Positions 32,695 to 35,531 of a DNA stretch of 35,531 nucleotides are shown in pieces. The position numbers and the translations under genes are program-made. Each line of letters begins with the position of its first letter. Positions within the stretch are counted from its first letter, which is position 1. The notes below the pieces were generated by a model. It was not told where the DNA came from, did not search any database, and worked only from the letters and a program-made list of their open reading frames with translations. Source of the DNA: Corynebacterium lipophiloflavum DSM 44291 (GTDB lineage: Bacteria > Actinomycetota > Actinomycetes > Mycobacteriales > Mycobacteriaceae); contig NZ_GG667192.1 of NCBI RefSeq assembly GCF_000159635.1, positions 120,039-155,569 of the forward strand, written 5' to 3'.

Positions 32695-35531
32695 ATGGCC
32701 GTTTCAGGCGAAGGTATCCATTTGACCGACGAGTTCAACGAGGCGCTTTCCGCGTTACGCGGTGGTGAAAACGTTCTCATTACAGGCAATGCTGGGACCG
32801 GTAAGTCGACACTGTTGCGCCTCTATCTCGACGAGCGTGGCACTGACGATGTCATTGTCACTGCGCCTACGGGTGTCGCGGCACTGAACGTCGGGGGATT
32901 TACCATTCACCGTGCTTTCGGGTTTCGCCCGGGATATTTTCCAGACGACCTCAAACCAGGAGGGAAATGGCGACCGTCTGCTTCCGTGAACAAGGTCCTC
33001 AGTGCGATCAACGTTCTTGTCGTAGATGAGATCTCCATGGTGCGTGCCGATTTATTCGACATGATGGACATCGCGTTGCGCAGCATCCGCCGCAGTGAGG
33101 AGCCATTCGGTGGAGTGCAGCTGATACTGGTCGGTGACCTCCTCCAACTCGCGCCCGTGGTTACCGACGGTGAGCGCGAGCTGTTTAGCACTGTGTGGGA
33201 GTCGCCCTATTATTTCTCGGCGAAGGCGTCTGAGCGGCTTCGACTCACCGAAATCAACCTTACGACAGTCTGGCGGCAGTCAGATGAGACGTTCATTGAG
33301 ATTTTGAATGAAGTGCGCGAGGGGTCGGTGGGCGAGGGAGCACGCGAAATCCTCAATTCATACGTTGATCCAGATTTCGTACCACCGCAAGATTGGGTGA
33401 CGTTGGCATCGCGCAACAGGCGTGTTGAAGCAATCAACAAGCAGCGCCTTGAAGCTCTGCCAGCAGAAAAGTTCGTTTCCGTCGCTGTGTACACCGGCGA
33501 CGCCGACGCAAAGTCATTCAACGGCAGCGAAGAACTCACATACGCGCGCGGGGCGCGAGTGATGACACTCATCAATGACTACGCGGGGCGCTTCGTCAAC
33601 GGCAGCTTCGGTGAAATTGTCGAGGCATCTGCTGATGAAATTGTAGTTTCGTTGGACAACGGTGAGCAGGTTGCTTTAGGAAAGCACACCTGGGAGATTG
33701 GAAGGCCGCAGGTTGCCGACGGCAAGGTTTCAAGTGCAATGGTCGGCACCGTGACACAATTCCCGGTCAATCTCGCGTGGGCAATTACGATTCACAAATC
33801 CCAAGGACAGACGATCCCAAAACTCTTTATTGATCTGTCGGGTGGCACGTCTCAAGACGGGCAGTTCTATGTGGCAGTTTCACGCGCTGTCAGCCTGGAA
33901 AACCTGCGTTTAAGCGCACCAATTGAGGCGCGCCATATTCGGGCGAGCAACCAACTCGTGCGCCGGCTGCGCCGTTCCTCCTCTGCGACGGTAGAGACCA
34001 AGCGCTTCCTCGCGATGTCCGTTGATGGAGTGGACTTTTCGGTCTCCCAGCACGTCGCGCTTGTGCACGCCGTGGTTGTTGACGACGGCGAAATAGTTGC
34101 CAATTTCGGCTCATGGATCAACCCGGCAGCTGACCTCGGAGACTTCGGTGTCGCACATTCCATCCCGGCGGGGGGCCTTGCCCTCGCACCGGCGCTCGGT
34201 GACTTTTGGCCATTGTTGCTGCGCCAAGCTGAAGGGGCTGTGGTGATTGGGCATAACTTGGCAATGCTGGAACGGACGGTTAGGCACCAAGAGAAAGGCA
34301 TGGCCCTAAATCTCGGCGTGGGGTACGACACAGCAGAGTTGAACTTCTCCCCGGACGGATCCACGCCTGCGCAACAGGCCACGTCAATCGCGGAGGCCTT
34401 GCTCAGCAACCGCTTGTCGATTAGTCGCGGCCAGGTCGTGCCCCCGGCAGACCGTGAACGCGAAGGAGCTGTTTTCCTCCCAACATGGGCACCGCGGACG
34501 AACATGATGTTGGATGCGCGTAAGGCGACTGAGTCTGACATTGCCTGGGCAGCGCTCTTCGGCGGCTCGCTTGTTCCCACCGATCGCAACGAAGTGCAAG
34601 AATGCATTGAGCTCATGGGTGCGTGGGGGACATCGCGAGGCATGTGGACTACGGAAATGCGCGATGAACTCCTTGAAAGAGCAAAAGTTGTGTTGCCAGG
34701 AGGATATGATGCGCCCCCCGTTGTCGTGGAAAGTGATCAGTCCTACGCCCTTCTTTACGAGGGGGCACGAGTGGCGTTTACTGGGCGAAAGAATTTGCTC
34801 GGTGCCCCGGCGGATGATGAGCGCCTCGCCGAAATTTGTGCTTCGCGCGGTTTGGTGTACAAGAAAAGTGTTTCTAAGACTCGGACTGACGTTCTCGTTG
34901 CGGGTGATCCGGCATCGATGTCCCGGAAGGCGCAAAACGCTCGCGAATTCGGCACTCCAATCATCACTCAGGAAGAGTTCGAACGCTGGTATGCCGACTC
35001 TGATCGCGCTGCAGGTCCTGCGCCTGCAGCCGGAGACAGCACTGTCGCACCCGAGACCGTGATCGAGACTGAATCGCCCGCACCAGCTGACGACGCTGTT
35101 CGCAAGTCTGTCTCCGCCGATCTGATTCGTGATGCCGCGGACGTTCTTAACCCCGGCACTCGTGTCGCGTTCCGCGGCTCAACATACGTTTTCGGCCAGC
35201 TCATACCGCAAGGAGAAGAGCTGCAGAAGTTCTGTTCAGAAATCGGTTTGGAGTTCAAACAGGCCATCACGAAGACACGAAGTGACGTGCTCGTCACGGA
35301 TGACCCGGAAGCTGAAGACGGGAAGGGTCTTCTCGCCCGACGCTACGGTAAACCCATGGTCACCTCGAAAAACTTTACAGCCTGGGCAGAAGCACAGGTA
35401 GAGGCACGAACCAGCCAGTACGTCAGTCCGGATCCGGAGCCCCAGCCCCAGGCGGCGCAGGTGGTTGAGGAAGTTTCGCAACTTCCGTCGGAGGAACGGG
35501 TGCCGGAACCTGCGGTTACGGAGGATCAGAC
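32695..35531 (+). CDS. PIF1/RecD-type helicase fused to a DnaQ-like domain and tandem BRCT domains (partial)
   Basis: The open frame has 945 codons and no stop before the window edge. Residues 1-430 are a PIF1-type superfamily 1 helicase: GNAGTGKST (31-39, Walker A), VLVVDEISM (107-115, Walker B), GDLLQLAPV (147-155), TVWRQSD, and near the end AITIHKSQGQTI and FYVAVSRAVSLENLRL. Residues about 435-540 resemble a DnaQ exonuclease fold (SVDGVDFS, VVVDDGEIVANFGSWINP, GHNLAMLER) but lack the usual DxE. Residues 684-766 form a BRCT domain (GARVAFTGR, TRTDVLVAGDPAS, TPIITQEEFERWY), and residues about 818-900 a second one (TRVAFRGS, TRSDVLVTDDPEAE, PMVTSKNFTAW). A Pro/Glu-rich tail follows. A CGGAGG site precedes the ATG. 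It probably works on DNA ends or replication intermediates; the function is inferred from domains. Confidence 0.9.
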   Translation, partial: MAVSGEGIHLTDEFNEALSALRGGENVLITGNAGTGKSTLLRLYLDERGTDDVIVTAPTGVAALNVGGFTIHRAFGFRPGYFPDDLKPGGKWRPSASVNKVLSAINVLVVDEISMVRADLFDMMDIALRSIRRSEEPFGGVQLILVGDLLQLAPVVTDGERELFSTVWESPYYFSAKASERLRLTEINLTTVWRQSDETFIEILNEVREGSVGEGAREILNSYVDPDFVPPQDWVTLASRNRRVEAINKQRLEALPAEKFVSVAVYTGDADAKSFNGSEELTYARGARVMTLINDYAGRFVNGSFGEIVEASADEIVVSLDNGEQVALGKHTWEIGRPQVADGKVSSAMVGTVTQFPVNLAWAITIHKSQGQTIPKLFIDLSGGTSQDGQFYVAVSRAVSLENLRLSAPIEARHIRASNQLVRRLRRSSSATVETKRFLAMSVDGVDFSVSQHVALVHAVVVDDGEIVANFGSWINPAADLGDFGVAHSIPAGGLALAPALGDFWPLLLRQAEGAVVIGHNLAMLERTVRHQEKGMALNLGVGYDTAELNFSPDGSTPAQQATSIAEALLSNRLSISRGQVVPPADREREGAVFLPTWAPRTNMMLDARKATESDIAWAALFGGSLVPTDRNEVQECIELMGAWGTSRGMWTTEMRDELLERAKVVLPGGYDAPPVVVESDQSYALLYEGARVAFTGRKNLLGAPADDERLAEICASRGLVYKKSVSKTRTDVLVAGDPASMSRKAQNAREFGTPIITQEEFERWYADSDRAAGPAPAAGDSTVAPETVIETESPAPADDAVRKSVSADLIRDAADVLNPGTRVAFRGSTYVFGQLIPQGEELQKFCSEIGLEFKQAITKTRSDVLVTDDPEAEDGKGLLARRYGKPMVTSKNFTAWAEAQVEARTSQYVSPDPEPQPQAAQVVEEVSQLPSEERVPEPAVTEDQ

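Overview
The window is a high-GC actinobacterial chromosome segment, most likely from a Corynebacterium. The evidence is the gene order (RNase E tail - rplU - rpmA - obg - proB - proA - nadD - rsfS - GpgP-type phosphatase - degV - comEA - comEC - holA, then rpsT and lepA), an AecD-type C-S lyase near BrnQ and a luciferase-like oxidoreductase, a cutinase-family secreted esterase, and a very high share of genes whose ATG/GTG lies only 6-8 nt after a TANNNT -10 hexamer. That spacing is the layout of leaderless mRNAs, which are common in corynebacteria. I do not name a species.

Region 1 (1-16.7 kb) is conserved core. It holds the end of a probable RNase E/G gene, ribosomal proteins L21 and L27, a membrane protein, the ribosome-assembly GTPase Obg, proline synthesis (ProB, ProA), a secreted cutinase-like esterase, NAD synthesis (NadD), the ribosome silencing factor RsfS, a glucosyl-3-phosphoglycerate phosphatase-like enzyme, DegV, the DNA-uptake proteins ComEA and ComEC, the clamp-loader subunit HolA, an ankyrin protein, S20 (minus strand), a PemK/MazF-like protein (minus strand, with an abnormal start) and elongation factor 4 (LepA).

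Region 2 (16.7-26.2 kb) is more variable. It contains an NAD(P)-binding reductase/epimerase divergent from a TetR regulator with two matching palindromic operators, a CPBP-family membrane protease and a proline-iminopeptidase-like hydrolase sharing one back-to-back promoter, an unrecognised 45-residue protein, a complete peptide/nickel-type ABC importer operon (lipoprotein, two permeases, fused double ATPase) and an LLM-class flavin oxidoreductase.

Region 3 (26.2-32.0 kb) starts with three-plus tandem copies of an 85-bp non-coding repeat. These are followed by BrnQ, then maltokinase and trehalose synthase (a two-gene trehalose-to-maltose-1-phosphate route) and AecD, all on the minus strand.

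Region 4 (32.0 kb to the end) looks like the edge of an accessory insertion. A non-coding stretch carries a 12-bp-period array of AACTTCCC-type sites in inverted halves, and the C-terminal remnant of an acyl-CoA thioesterase/dienelactone-hydrolase-like gene is cut off. After that comes a large open gene (945 codons and still open at the window edge) that fuses a PIF1/RecD-type helicase to a degenerate DnaQ-like exonuclease fold and two BRCT domains. This multi-domain protein is the most unusual gene in the window.
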